Origin: Desulfofustis sp.
Lineage (GTDB): Bacteria > Desulfobacterota > Desulfobulbia > Desulfobulbales > Desulfocapsaceae
Direction of reading: 5' to 3'
DNA length: 64,000 nucleotides
NCBI GenBank assembly: GCA_022340565.1
Contig: JAJDNR010000026.1
Span: 18,115-82,114 of the forward strand
Shown in pieces: positions 50,445 to 60,710 of this stretch. Within the stretch, counting starts at the first letter, position 1. The number at the start of each line of letters is the position of its first letter. The notes below the pieces were generated by a model. The model saw only the letters and a program-made list of their open reading frames with translations, searched no databases and had not been told where the DNA came from. The translations under genes and the position numbers were made by a program.

Positions 50445-51953
50445 GTGATGACAGAAGAGTCCGCCCACTGGATCTTCAGCGTCTATCCGACCCTGGTGCT
50501 GCTTGCCGATCTAACCGTGCGTATCGGTCTTTCGATCCGCGTGATCATGCGCAAGCGCCCGTACGGCATCACCTTTGCGTGGCTGTTTGTGATCCTGCTG
50601 TTTCCGTTTGCCGGAGCGATATTCTACCTGTTTTTCGGCGAAAACCGCATCTCGGACAAACGCGCCGCCCGGGCTCGGCAGAGTCAGGACCACTATCAGT
50701 ACTGGCTGAACTCACTGAAGAACCGCTCCCCGGTCAAATGGGACGAAAAGGCCGATACTTGTCTGCCGCTCCACAATCAGGCCGAAAAATTGATCGGGAT
50801 TCCGGCGCTTGCCGGTAATCACCTGGAACTGATAGACACCCCCGAGGAAATTCTCCAGGCCATCGTTGACGATATTCGCGGGGCCAAGTCAACCTGTCAC
50901 CTGCAGTTTTACATCTGGCAGGAAGGAGGTATGGTCAGCGAAATCGAAAATGCGCTGCTCGAAGTCGCCGGCCGGGGGGTGACCTGCCGCATTCTGCTCG
51001 ATTCAATCGGCAGCAGCGAATTTCTCAAGGGACAGCGGGCAAAAACCCTGATGGATGCGGGTATCATGATCCAGGCATCGCTTCCCGCCGGAATCATAAA
51101 AACGCTGTTCGCCCGGATCGACATCCGCAACCACCGCAAAATCGTCGTGATCGATGGAGAAATCGCCTATACCGGCAGCCAGAATATGGTGGACCCCAAA
51201 TATTTCAAACAGGAATCGGGGATCGGTGAATGGGTCGACGTTATGGTGCGGATAACCGGGCCGGTGGTCGAGTCGCTGGCCGGCACTTTCGTCAGCGACT
51301 GGTACCTCGAATCAGATGATCAGCAGGCTACAGCTCTCGACATCGGCTCAACCATACACGATATTACCAGGCGGACCGACGTACACCAGATCGAAAGAAC
51401 CGGAGACACGCCCGTCCAGCTGGTTCCCTCGGGCCCCGGCCTGGTTCCCGATGCGATCCACTCGCTGCTGCTGACCACCATCTATTCCGCCCGTGATGAA
51501 CTGGTGCTGACCACCCCCTATTTCGTCCCCGACGAATCGCTGCTGACCGCCCTGAAATCGGCCGCTCAACGAAGGGTTAACGTAACAGTGATCCTGCCCC
51601 AAAGAAACGATTCGAAGCTGATTCACTACGCGAGCCAGGCCCACTTTTTCGAACTGGCCAGATCGGGGGTCCGCATCATGCAGTTCCGGGGCGGCCTGCT
51701 CCACTCCAAAACGATCACGGTGGACCGTGAATTCTGCCTGTTCGGCTCGGTGAACCTCGACATGCGAAGTTTCTGGCTCAATTTCGAAGCCACGCTTTTC
51801 ATCTACGATCGCCTGTTTGCCGACAAAATACGAACCCTCCAGGCCCGCTACGAGGATCAGTCAGAGGAAATCGATGTGCATCTGTTTGAGCGCCGGCCGG
51901 TTATCAATCGCTTCATGGAAAATCTGGCGCTGCTGCTCGGGCCGCTGCTCTGA
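50445..51953 (+). CDS. cls: Cardiolipin synthase (two PLD domains)
   Basis: Two N-terminal TM segments; HKD motifs RNHRKIVVIDGEIAYTGSQN and GGLLHSKTITVDREFCLFGSVNLDMRSF. Confidence 0.92.
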   Translation: MMTEESAHWIFSVYPTLVLLADLTVRIGLSIRVIMRKRPYGITFAWLFVILLFPFAGAIFYLFFGENRISDKRAARARQSQDHYQYWLNSLKNRSPVKWDEKADTCLPLHNQAEKLIGIPALAGNHLELIDTPEEILQAIVDDIRGAKSTCHLQFYIWQEGGMVSEIENALLEVAGRGVTCRILLDSIGSSEFLKGQRAKTLMDAGIMIQASLPAGIIKTLFARIDIRNHRKIVVIDGEIAYTGSQNMVDPKYFKQESGIGEWVDVMVRITGPVVESLAGTFVSDWYLESDDQQATALDIGSTIHDITRRTDVHQIERTGDTPVQLVPSGPGLVPDAIHSLLLTTIYSARDELVLTTPYFVPDESLLTALKSAAQRRVNVTVILPQRNDSKLIHYASQAHFFELARSGVRIMQFRGGLLHSKTITVDREFCLFGSVNLDMRSFWLNFEATLFIYDRLFADKIRTLQARYEDQSEEIDVHLFERRPVINRFMENLALLLGPLL

Positions 51954-51957
51954 GATC

Positions 51958-52701
51958 ATGAAGATACTGCTGCTGTCCGATATCCACGCAAATTTTCCGG
52001 CCCTCGATGCACTCGGCCGTCAGTTTCCGCTCGATTCATTCGACCTCATCCTCAACGGCGGCGACTCTCTGGTCTACGGCCCGTTTCCCAATCAAACCAT
52101 AGACTGGCTGCGCAACCACCGGGCCATCTCGATCCTCGGCAACACCGACCGCCATGTAATCACGCTGCTCGACGGAAAAACCTTTAAAAAACCTCGCGCC
52201 CCGGATAAACGCATCATGTATGGCTGGACCGCTGCGGAACTGACCACCGAAAACCGTTCCTGGCTGCTGCAGCAGCCTCATACCCGGCTTATACCGCTGA
52301 ACGGAGATAGCAACACGGATGCTGATGTTTCGGAAGTTCTGCACATGTGTCACGGCAGCCCGGCTGATGCCGATGAATTTCTGTTTCCCGATACACCGGC
52401 GGACCGGTTCAGGGAACTGACCCGGCTCGCCGAGGGGAGGCTGGTTACCGTCGGTCACAGTCATACGCAGTTTCACACGGTCGTGTCCGGAGTGCATTTC
52501 ATCAATCCCGGCAGTGTCGGCAGAATGTTCGACGGCCGGGTGAGCGGAGCCTGCGGGGTCATCTGTATAAACCGGGGAAAAATAGAAGTGGAACTGCACC
52601 GGGTACCCTATCCGGTCGACATCGTTGCCGAGGAGATCCTGCGGTTGCGCCTGCCGTCCATATATGCGGAAATGTTTGTCAGGGGCATGAAACTCAATTA
52701 A
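51958..52701 (+). CDS. Metallophosphoesterase, YfcE/MJ0936-like
   Basis: MKILLLSDIHANFPALDAL; NGGDSLVYGPFP; LGNTDRHV; CHGSPADADEF; VGHSHTQFHTVVSGVHFINPGSVG. Confidence 0.9.
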   Translation: MKILLLSDIHANFPALDALGRQFPLDSFDLILNGGDSLVYGPFPNQTIDWLRNHRAISILGNTDRHVITLLDGKTFKKPRAPDKRIMYGWTAAELTTENRSWLLQQPHTRLIPLNGDSNTDADVSEVLHMCHGSPADADEFLFPDTPADRFRELTRLAEGRLVTVGHSHTQFHTVVSGVHFINPGSVGRMFDGRVSGACGVICINRGKIEVELHRVPYPVDIVAEEILRLRLPSIYAEMFVRGMKLN

Positions 52702-52790
52702 GATTGCGTTTGCCCACCCCCCTTTGTTACAGTTCGCTTAATCATCGGTCTTGACCGTCAACTTCTCAAATAAAATCATGGAGCCGGGTG

Positions 52791-53702
52791 ATGGGAGACA
52801 ACGGAAACGGTAAGAAAGACAAGAAACCAAAGGCCGAAAAGGTCAAACTCCAGGAGCTGACCGCCCTCAGCAATATCGACTCCGTGGAGGACAAGGACAA
52901 GACCGCCATCTGGATAAAGAACTGGCACCTTGCCTATGAATTCGAGCTGAGACGGCTGCAGGTCGAATTGATGAAACTGCAGAAATCGATGAAGGCGAAC
53001 GGCATGCGGCTGCTGCTCATTTTCGAAGGACGCGACGCCGCCGGCAAGGGGGGCACGATCAAACGCTTCATCGCCCACCTCAACCCCCGCTACACCCGCG
53101 TCGTGGCGCTGATCAAGCCCAACGAAACGGAACAGACACAATGGTACTTCCAGCGCTACATCAGTCACCTCCCGTCCGCCGGGGAAATCGTTTTCTTCGA
53201 CCGGAGCTGGTACAACCGGGCCATGGTCGAACCGGTGATGGGATTCTGCACCGACGTGCAGAACAAACGCTTCCTCAAGGACGTTCCGCTGCTCGAGGAG
53301 TTGATCGTCAAGGACGGCATCAAGCTGTTCAAGTTCTACTACTCGGTTTCAAAGAATATCCAGAAAGAACGGTTTGAATCGCGGCGCGAGGACCCATTGA
53401 AACAGTACAAACTTTCACCGGTCGACAACCTCGCCCAGAAATACTGGGATCAATACTCGCTGAGAAAATTTCAGATGCTCCAGGAAACCAACCGCACGAT
53501 CGCGCCGTGGACCATCATCAGATCCGATAACAAGAAGATGGCCCGCATCAACTGCATCAGGTTTGTGCTGAGCCAGCTCGATTATGAAGGGAAACTGCCC
53601 GACAAGGAATTGAAACCCGATCCGGAAATCGTCGTATCCGGCATCGACGAACTGAGGCACATGGAAGAAAATCTGATGCAGCCGGATAAGCTGTACGGCT
53701 GA
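52791..53702 (+). CDS. ppk2: Polyphosphate kinase 2
   Basis: Walker A FEGRDAAGKGGTIKRFIAHLNPR; TQWYFQRYISHLPSAGEIVFFDRSWYNRAMVEPVMGFC; DPLKQYKLSPVD. Confidence 0.95.
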   Translation: MGDNGNGKKDKKPKAEKVKLQELTALSNIDSVEDKDKTAIWIKNWHLAYEFELRRLQVELMKLQKSMKANGMRLLLIFEGRDAAGKGGTIKRFIAHLNPRYTRVVALIKPNETEQTQWYFQRYISHLPSAGEIVFFDRSWYNRAMVEPVMGFCTDVQNKRFLKDVPLLEELIVKDGIKLFKFYYSVSKNIQKERFESRREDPLKQYKLSPVDNLAQKYWDQYSLRKFQMLQETNRTIAPWTIIRSDNKKMARINCIRFVLSQLDYEGKLPDKELKPDPEIVVSGIDELRHMEENLMQPDKLYG

Positions 53703-53753
53703 TCACCTCGATGGCCTAGGTTCAGGAGCCAGCCGCAGCACTGTCCCCTGAAC

Positions 53754-56303
53754 TCAATTGAGTCTTCCGCAGCACTTCTTGTATTTCTTTCCCGAACCGC
53801 ATGGACAGGGAGCGTTTCTGCCGATCTTGTCGCCTTCCCGTTTGATCGGCTCCTGCCCTTTGGCTTCCTCGCCGGCGGCCCCCTTGTTCAACCGCATCTC
53901 CTGCTCCTGGCGCCTCCGCCGCTCCTCTTGCATCCGCTCGACCTCGTCTTCCTGGACGAGGCGGACATGCATGAGGGTTTTTACGGTCTGCAGCTTGACC
54001 GTCTCGATCATGGTCATGAACAGGTCGAATGCTTCCTTCTTGTATTCGTTGAGCGGATTCTTCTGGCCATACCCGCGCAGCCCGATCCCCTCCTTGAGAT
54101 GGTCCATGTTGAGCAGGTGTTCTTTCCAGTGGCTGTCGACGATCTGCAGCAGAATGAGCCGTTCGATCTGGCGCTGATTGTCGGCTCCGTTTCGCTCTTC
54201 CTGGGCAAGACGCGCCTGCTCGGCTATTTCAGCAATTGCCTCGTGCAGGCTGTCCGCTTTGAACTCCTTTTTCCGCTCGTCGCTCCACTGCGGTTTGATG
54301 CCGAATATCTCGGCAACCTGCTGCTCGCAGCTCTGCCAGTCCCATTCCGGTGCCTCGACTCGTTCCTGGGCGGTTTCACCGACGATGTCGTCGATCAGAT
54401 CCTCGGTCATGTCAGCGAGCACCTGCTGCAGGTTGCTGCCTTCGAGAACCTGGCGGCGCTGCTGGTAGATAACTTCGCGCTGAGTGTTCATCACGTCGTC
54501 ATACTCGAGCAAGTGTTTGCGGATATCGAAGTGATGACCTTCGACCTTGCGCTGGGCGTTCTCAATGGCGCGGGTGATCATCGCATGTTCAATCGGTTCA
54601 TCCTCTTCCATGCCGAGTTTTTCCATGATCCCGGAAATTCTGCCCGATCCGAAAATGCGCAGCAGGTCGTCTTCGAGCGACAGATAAAATCGCGAAGAGC
54701 CCGGATCGCCCTGACGGCCTGACCGGCCGCGCAGCTGATTGTCGATGCGTCTCGACTCGTGACGGGACGTGCCCAGGATATGAAGCCCGCCGACCTCGAT
54801 GACGCCCTCGCCGAGTTTGATGTCGGTCCCGCGTCCGGCCATGTTGGTGGCGATGGTTACCCGGCCCAGCTGACCGGCCTGGGCGATGATCTCGGCCTCC
54901 CGCTCATGATGTTTGGCGTTGAGCACGTCATGAGGGATCTTCTCCCTTTTCAGCATCTGCGAGATCTTCTCGGAAACGTCGATCGATATCGTTCCCACCA
55001 GCACCGGCTGTCCGGCCTGATGCTTCTCCTTGATCTCATTGATCACCGCACGGTATTTGGCCTTCTCGTTCTTGTAGATGACATCGGCAAAGTCCTTGCG
55101 GATCATTTCCTTGTGGGTGGGCAGCACCACCACGTCGAGATCATAGATTTTCTTGAATTCCGGCGCCTCGGTATCAGCCGTTCCGGTCATGCCGGCGAGT
55201 TTGTCGTACATCCTGAAATAATTCTGGAAGGTGATCGAGGCCAGAGTCTGGTTCTCCCGTTCGATCTTCACATGCTCCTTGGCCTCAAGCGCCTGGTGCA
55301 GCCCGTCGCTGTAGCGTCGCCCTTCCATGGTCCTGCCGGTGAACTCGTCGACGATGACGACCTGTCCGTTTCTGACGATATAATCGACATCCTTCTTGAA
55401 CAGCACATGTGCCTTCAGCGACTGGTTGAGGTGATGCAGATATTCGATATTGCGCGGGTCGTAAAGGTTGTCGATGCCGAGCAGCTGCTCCCCGAGTGCG
55501 ATTCCCTCCTCGTTCAGCGACACCTGTCGGCCCTTTTCGTCCACCAGAAAGTGATCATCCCGCTTGAAGTGTTTCATGATCCGGTTGACGTTGTCATACA
55601 GCTCAGTCGACATGTCCGCCGGGCCGGAAATGATCAGCGGTGTCCGTGCTTCATCGATGAGGATCGAGTCCACTTCGTCGACGATGCCGAAATTGAACCC
55701 GCGCTGGCAGAAATCGGCCAGCTGGAATTTCATGTTGTCGCGGAGGTAGTCGAACCCGAATTCATTGTTGGTGCCGTAAGTCACATCGGCGCGATAGGCC
55801 TGCTGCCGCTCGGCGTCGCCCATGTCATGCACGATCCTGCCGACCTCCAGGCCGAGGGAACGGTACACCTGTCCCATCCATTCGGCGTCACGGGTGGCCA
55901 GGTAATCGTTCACGGTGACCACATGGACCCCTTTGCCGGCCAGCGCGTTGAGATAGACCGCCAGGGTCGAGGTCAGGGTCTTGCCCTCACCGGTCTTCAT
56001 TTCGGCGATGCACCCCTGATGCAGCACCACGCCGCCGATCAGCTGGACATCGAAATGACGCTCGCCGAGGATTCGCCTGGACGCCTCCCTCATCACCGCA
56101 AAGGTCTCGGGAATCAGGTCGTCGAGCGGTTCCCCGTTGCCGACCCGCTCCCGGAACGTCACTGTCTTTGCCGCAAGCTCCTGGTCATCGAGTTTCTGAA
56201 TTTCCGGCTCCAGTTCGTTGGTTCGGTTGACCAGTGGCTGGATCTGCTTGAGAACCCGGTCGTTTTTGCTGCCGAAGACTTTGGTTAATACTTTTCCTAT
56301 CAT
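53754..56303 (-). CDS. secA: Preprotein translocase subunit SecA
   Basis: [60 protein letters not shown]-terminal Zn motif [21 protein letters not shown]. Confidence 0.98.
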   Translation of the reverse strand: MIGKVLTKVFGSKNDRVLKQIQPLVNRTNELEPEIQKLDDQELAAKTVTFRERVGNGEPLDDLIPETFAVMREASRRILGERHFDVQLIGGVVLHQGCIAEMKTGEGKTLTSTLAVYLNALAGKGVHVVTVNDYLATRDAEWMGQVYRSLGLEVGRIVHDMGDAERQQAYRADVTYGTNNEFGFDYLRDNMKFQLADFCQRGFNFGIVDEVDSILIDEARTPLIISGPADMSTELYDNVNRIMKHFKRDDHFLVDEKGRQVSLNEEGIALGEQLLGIDNLYDPRNIEYLHHLNQSLKAHVLFKKDVDYIVRNGQVVIVDEFTGRTMEGRRYSDGLHQALEAKEHVKIERENQTLASITFQNYFRMYDKLAGMTGTADTEAPEFKKIYDLDVVVLPTHKEMIRKDFADVIYKNEKAKYRAVINEIKEKHQAGQPVLVGTISIDVSEKISQMLKREKIPHDVLNAKHHEREAEIIAQAGQLGRVTIATNMAGRGTDIKLGEGVIEVGGLHILGTSRHESRRIDNQLRGRSGRQGDPGSSRFYLSLEDDLLRIFGSGRISGIMEKLGMEEDEPIEHAMITRAIENAQRKVEGHHFDIRKHLLEYDDVMNTQREVIYQQRRQVLEGSNLQQVLADMTEDLIDDIVGETAQERVEAPEWDWQSCEQQVAEIFGIKPQWSDERKKEFKADSLHEAIAEIAEQARLAQEERNGADNQRQIERLILLQIVDSHWKEHLLNMDHLKEGIGLRGYGQKNPLNEYKKEAFDLFMTMIETVKLQTVKTLMHVRLVQEDEVERMQEERRRRQEQEMRLNKGAAGEEAKGQEPIKREGDKIGRNAPCPCGSGKKYKKCCGRLN

Positions 56304-56422
56304 GGTGTGCAGGTATAGAGGTGATGAATAAAAAGGAGCATGACGACCGCCACACTAAACACAATCGGTCCGTTTGGCAATACTCGGCTCCGATCAGGCC
56401 CGGTCTGATACCGTCTCTGCTG

Positions 56423-56875
56423 TCAGCATCGATATCGCAATGCTTCCTCGTCGCAGTCAGGGAACATCGAGCAGTTAATGCAGTCCGCCCAGATCTTGTG
56501 CGGCAGCTCGCGCTTGTCGATGTCCACAAAACCGAGCTTTCTGAAAAACCCGGGCTGGTATGAGAGGGTGAAGATATCAGTTATCCCGAAGTCCTGAGCC
56601 TCCTGGAGACAGGTTCTCACGAGTCCCGACCCGACCCCCTTGCGCTGTCCCTCTTCCGCCACTGCCAGCGAACGGATTTCCGCCAGGTTCTCCCAGCAGA
56701 TATGCAGAGCACAGACGCCGACGATAGCCCGGTTTTCCTCGAACACCACAAAATCTCGCAGATGATCGTACAGCGAGCTGATCGATCTGGCCAGCAGCTG
56801 CTGCTGATCGGCGAATCCCTTCAACAGCTTATGGATATGCCGGATATCGTCCATTCGGGCTTTTCGTATCATGGT
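56423..56875 (-). CDS. GNAT N-acetyltransferase, ArgA-like short N-acetylglutamate synthase
   Basis: MIRKARMDDIRHIHKLLKGFADQQQLLARSISSLYDHLRDF; VCALHICWENLAEIRSLAVAEEGQRKGVGSGLV; HKIWADCINCSMFPDCDEEAL. Confidence 0.8.
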   Translation of the reverse strand, partial: TMIRKARMDDIRHIHKLLKGFADQQQLLARSISSLYDHLRDFVVFEENRAIVGVCALHICWENLAEIRSLAVAEEGQRKGVGSGLVRTCLQEAQDFGITDIFTLSYQPGFFRKLGFVDIDKRELPHKIWADCINCSMFPDCDEEALRYRC

Positions 56876-56925
56876 CGAGCCTGTCACCGGGGGATGCGTC
56901 CCGGCCTCTTGTAGGAAAGCTGGTA

Positions 56926-57165
56926 TCAGGGCTTTATTTTTTTTGTTTCGTCCAGGTGAATAACCGGCTGTTCCAGCCCCACACTGCCGGCCTTAAACCC
57001 GGTGACGACCGGATCGGTGGGTTTGAGAAGAGACTGGCCGGTCCAGACTCCGAACAGAAACATCCACAGAAAGATACAGAAGCAGACAATGGCGATCGAG
57101 CCGATCCCGCCGCGGGTCAATTCGAACCTGACCGCGGTTTTCTTGCGCTTTTTCTGGGCTGCCAT
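56926..57165 (-). CDS. Hypothetical small single-pass membrane protein
   Basis: One TM helix (GSIAIVCFCIFLWMFLFGVWTGQSLL), 2 bp downstream of argS stop on the same strand. Confidence 0.6.
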   Translation of the reverse strand: MAAQKKRKKTAVRFELTRGGIGSIAIVCFCIFLWMFLFGVWTGQSLLKPTDPVVTGFKAGSVGLEQPVIHLDETKKIKP

Positions 57166-57166
57166 A

Positions 57167-58825
57167 TTACATGGTTTGCGGAGCGGTCAGTCCCAGGATG
57201 GTCAGTCCGTTGCCGAACACTTTCCTGAGTTCGGCTACCAAACAGAGTCTGCTTTGACTGAGCGCCGCATGGTCTGAAATAACCTTGTGCCTGTTATAAT
57301 AGCTGTGAAACTGCCCGGCAAGCTCCATCAGATAAAAAATTACCCGATATGGTTCATGATCGAGCGCCGCGCTCTCGATAAGTGTCGGAAAAGCACCCAT
57401 CAGCTTGAGCAGAGCCATCTCTTCCGGTTCCGTCAGCAACCTCAGGTCGGCATCGCCGCAGGCGACGATTTCCACCTCCTTTTCCGTGGCCTGGCGGAGA
57501 ATTGAGCAGGCGCGGGCATGGGCGTACTGTACGTAGTAGACCGGATTTTCCTGACTCTCCCGGGTGGCCAGATCGAGGTCGAACTCGAGCTGGCTGTCGG
57601 GCTTACGCATCATGAAAAAAAAGCGCGCCGCATCAGTCCCGACCTCGTCGAGCAGTTCGTCGACGGTCACGAACGTGGCTTTACGGGTAGACATTTTCAC
57701 CTGTTTGCCGTCCCTCATGAGGGTCACGAACTGGTGCAGAATCACCTTTATTTTGGAGGGATCATACCCCAGGGCCTCAACACCGGCCATCACATCGGGA
57801 ACGGTGGCGATGTGGTCGGACCCGAAGATATCGATCAACAGCTCGAATCCGCGCTTGAACTTTTCCCGGTGATAAGCGATATCGGGCAGCCGGTAGGTGG
57901 GCTCTCCGCTGCTCTTGATGATGACCCGGTCCTTTTCCTGCCCGAATTCAGTCGTCTTGAACCAGGTTGCATGGTCCTTTTCGTACACCAGCCCCTTGCT
58001 CTTCAATTCCTGCACGACCGAGTCGATGTACCCGTTTTCATAGAGCGACCGCTCGTTGTAATAGTTGTCGAATCGGATGTCCATGCGCTCGAGGGTCGAG
58101 GAGATATCCTCGAAGATGGTCTGTTCGGCCATCTTCTTAAACGGCTCCACCGATTCGCGCTCCACCAGATCCTCCCCGTATTGGTCGACGAGTTTACGGC
58201 CGATATCGTAGATATATTCTCCCTGATAACCGTCTTCCGGGAAGGTGAACGGTCTGCCGAGCAGTTCCAGGTAGCGTGCCCGCGCCGATTCGCCCAGTAC
58301 CCGCATCTGGCGGCCGGCGTCATTGTAGTAGTATTCCCGGTAGACGTCATGACCGGTGGCTTCGAGCAGCCGGGCGATGGCATCGCCAAGTATGGCCTGG
58401 CGGCCGTGACCGACCGACAGCGGGCCGGTCGGGTTGGCGCTGACGAACTCGACCATTACCCGTTTTCCCGCACCGACCGTCGATCTGCCGAAATCAGGTC
58501 CGCTTTTTTCAATAATTTTTAATAGTTGCTGCCAGACTTCTGTCTTGATGGTCAGATTTACGAAACCGGGTCCGGCGATTTCAACCGTGTCGACGAGTTC
58601 CCGCTCCTGCTCCAGGATCTCCCTGACCTTGGCAGCGATCTGACGCGGATTTTTCTTCTCGATCCCTGCCAGCACCAGCGCGATATTGGTTGAAAAGTCC
58701 CCCTGGTTCTCGTGCTTCGGAATCTCCACCGTAAATTTTCCTGCGCCTCCGGCCGACCAGAGTCCCTGACGTACTCCGACCTGAAAGCAGGCGTCGACTA
58801 GCTCTTTTACCCGTGTGCGAATCAT
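57167..58825 (-). CDS. argS: Arginyl-tRNA synthetase
   Basis: VEFVSANPTGPLSVGHGRQAILGDAIARLLEATGHDVYREYYYNDAGRQM; MSTRKATFVTVDELLDEVG. Confidence 0.97.
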   Translation of the reverse strand: MIRTRVKELVDACFQVGVRQGLWSAGGAGKFTVEIPKHENQGDFSTNIALVLAGIEKKNPRQIAAKVREILEQERELVDTVEIAGPGFVNLTIKTEVWQQLLKIIEKSGPDFGRSTVGAGKRVMVEFVSANPTGPLSVGHGRQAILGDAIARLLEATGHDVYREYYYNDAGRQMRVLGESARARYLELLGRPFTFPEDGYQGEYIYDIGRKLVDQYGEDLVERESVEPFKKMAEQTIFEDISSTLERMDIRFDNYYNERSLYENGYIDSVVQELKSKGLVYEKDHATWFKTTEFGQEKDRVIIKSSGEPTYRLPDIAYHREKFKRGFELLIDIFGSDHIATVPDVMAGVEALGYDPSKIKVILHQFVTLMRDGKQVKMSTRKATFVTVDELLDEVGTDAARFFFMMRKPDSQLEFDLDLATRESQENPVYYVQYAHARACSILRQATEKEVEIVACGDADLRLLTEPEEMALLKLMGAFPTLIESAALDHEPYRVIFYLMELAGQFHSYYNRHKVISDHAALSQSRLCLVAELRKVFGNGLTILGLTAPQTM

Positions 58826-58828
58826 ATG

Positions 58829-59941
58829 TTAAATGAATTCTCTCGTATTGTTGTTGCCGATCGCGCAGAGCAGTTCGTAACTTATCGTATCGCACCATCC
58901 GCCGATTTCATCCGCATCGATCGTTTCCGCTCCCTGTGTCCCCATCAACACCACCTCGTCCCCCGCCTGCACCCCTTCAATGTCGGTGACATCAGCCATA
59001 CACATATTCATGCAGATCCGCCCCCTGATCGGCGCCCGCGATCCTTTGATCAGCACGCTGGCGCGGTTCGACAGCGTCCTGAAATATCCGTCGCTGTATC
59101 CGACCGGTATGACGGCAAGCCGGGTTTCGCGGTCGGTGACGAAGGTGTGACCGTAACTGACCCCGGTCCCGGAAGCGACCTCGTTGATCTGCAGGACTCT
59201 CGACACGAACTTCATTGCCGGTTTCAGCCCTCCAGCCCGGTCCGCAAACCGTCCCCGGGACCCGTCCGGATAATAACCGAATAGTGAAATTCCCGCTCGC
59301 ACCATGCCTCCATGGGCGTTGCCATGGTAGAGAATTCCACCGGAATTGCAAAGTGAAGAGCGCATGGTGTCGTGGTACCCCTCGACCCTGATGATCTGCT
59401 CGAACTGCTTGAGTACTATCGCTGAACTGGCGGAATTCGGCTCATCGCTGCTCGGATAATGACTGATAACGCCGTGTACCGTGAGATTCAGGTCACGGCA
59501 ATAGCTGAACAGCTCGGTTGCCTCGCGCACCTTGAAGCCGAGACGGCTCATGCCGCAGTCGAACTTCAGAAAGAGCGGCAGGTGAACCTGGGCCGCAGAC
59601 TGCATCCGGCTGATCCGTTCAAGATCATCCCTGCGAAACACCACCGGAGTCAGGTTGTGCGTCAACAGGTAGTCACGCTCTGCATAATCGAATCCCATGA
59701 ATACGATGATCTCGTCTTGGCACCCGGAATCTCGGAGTTCCACTCCCTCCGAGAGTTCGGCGACACCGAACGAGCGGCAGCCGTTCTCCCGAAAGATCTT
59801 CGCCGACTCAACCATCGAATGCCCGTACCCGTCGCTTTTCACCATCGCCATCATTCGGGCTGAGGGTGCTCGGCGGCAGAGAAACCGGTAGTTGTGAGCC
59901 AGCGCGTCGGTATCGATAATTGTTTTATTGTATGGGTTCAT
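58829..59941 (-). CDS. alr: Alanine racemase
   Basis: IDTDALAHNYRFL; MMAMVKSDGYGHSMV; CGMSRLGF; SYGHTFVTDRETRLAVIPVGYSDGYFR; GRICMNMCMADVT. Confidence 0.95.
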   Translation of the reverse strand: MNPYNKTIIDTDALAHNYRFLCRRAPSARMMAMVKSDGYGHSMVESAKIFRENGCRSFGVAELSEGVELRDSGCQDEIIVFMGFDYAERDYLLTHNLTPVVFRRDDLERISRMQSAAQVHLPLFLKFDCGMSRLGFKVREATELFSYCRDLNLTVHGVISHYPSSDEPNSASSAIVLKQFEQIIRVEGYHDTMRSSLCNSGGILYHGNAHGGMVRAGISLFGYYPDGSRGRFADRAGGLKPAMKFVSRVLQINEVASGTGVSYGHTFVTDRETRLAVIPVGYSDGYFRTLSNRASVLIKGSRAPIRGRICMNMCMADVTDIEGVQAGDEVVLMGTQGAETIDADEIGGWCDTISYELLCAIGNNNTREFI

Positions 59942-59956
59942 TGAGCCTGGTTATTA

Positions 59957-60394
59957 TCAGGGCATCTTGCAGGTAAACCATGCCTTCCAGCTGAATCGGC
60001 TGGATCTGATCAAGGCCCAGCCTATCGTCACGCAGACGACCCCGACAATATAAGCAGGAATCGTGCTGTTGCGCACCAGCAGTCCCAGAAGCATCATCGC
60101 GATGACAAGCATCCAGGTCTTCCATGAATACACGGCGCCGATACAGGTGTTGTCGGCAAAATGCCTGATCCGCTCAACCCCCCGCTCGGCCGACCGGTCA
60201 AGAACATATCGCGATTTCAGCCAGCCAAGCAGAATTGCCGCAAATATCAGCAGCAGCTGTTGGTCTTTCATCAGGTAGCCGATACCGCGCTGGATCAGAA
60301 ACAGACCGATGATCGTCCACAGCAGCGCCGCACACAACAGATGTGTCCTGGGAGAGACGCCAGGCTTCAGGTTCATGAACCAGCGGGTCATTGA
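59957..60394 (-). CDS. Hypothetical integral membrane protein
   Basis: Several hydrophobic segments (LLCAALLWTIIGLFLI, LLLIFAAILLGWL, WMLVIAMMLLGLLV, IVGVVCVTIGWALI); fills the gap between ferredoxin and alr. Confidence 0.6.
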   Translation of the reverse strand, partial: SMTRWFMNLKPGVSPRTHLLCAALLWTIIGLFLIQRGIGYLMKDQQLLLIFAAILLGWLKSRYVLDRSAERGVERIRHFADNTCIGAVYSWKTWMLVIAMMLLGLLVRNSTIPAYIVGVVCVTIGWALIRSSRFSWKAWFTCKMP

Positions 60395-60408
60395 CATCAC
60401 GGCAGAGC

Positions 60409-60450
60409 AAAAAAAAGATAAGCCCACCACCCTTGCCGGGTGATGGGCTT
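60409..60450 (-). terminator. Rho-independent terminator downstream of the ferredoxin gene
   Basis: Minus strand AAGCCCATCACCC-GGCAA-GGGTGGTGGGCTT followed by a T run. Confidence 0.85.
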
Positions 60451-60474
60451 AAAAAATGATGTAAGATTATATAA

Positions 60475-60660
60475 TTACATTTCAGTGACGGTAATTGCTC
60501 CCTCCGGGCATACCTCGACACAGGTCTCGCAACCGAGACACTCGTCGGCATCCACCGGCTCAGCCTTGCCGTCTACCATCTCAAATACCTGTGCAGGACA
60601 TGCTGCTACACATTCTTCGTCACCGGAACATTTGTCCTTGTCTACTACTACCTCAAACAT
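60475..60660 (-). CDS. Small di-cluster ferredoxin with CxxDxxCxxxCP and CxxCxxCxxxCP motifs
   Basis: MFEVVVDKDKCSGDEECVAACPAQVFEMVDGKAEPVDADECLGCETCVEVCPEGAITVTEM; RBS GGAGG upstream. Confidence 0.93.
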   Translation of the reverse strand: MFEVVVDKDKCSGDEECVAACPAQVFEMVDGKAEPVDADECLGCETCVEVCPEGAITVTEM

Positions 60661-60689
60661 TATACACCTCCGTATGGGAATTGAATTAA

Positions 60690-60710
60690 CTAAACATTAC
60701 AAATGTTTAG
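60690..60710. promoter_or_regulatory. Perfect inverted repeat CTAAACATT-ACA-AATGTTTAG upstream of the ferredoxin gene (candidate operator)
   Basis: 9-bp arms with 3-bp spacer, 30 bp upstream of the ATG. A second weaker repeat AAAACAT...ATGTTTT lies at 60719..60746. Confidence 0.55.

Noticed and set aside
54759-56288. 509-aa plus-strand ORF opposite secA
   Set aside because: Fully antisense to an unambiguous secA; its translation has no recognisable domain and is an artefact of GC-rich codon usage. The same applies to 4700..6001 (-), 22470..23864 (+), 57518..58522 (+), 35227..36168 (-), 36364..37263 (-) and 43752..44834 (+).
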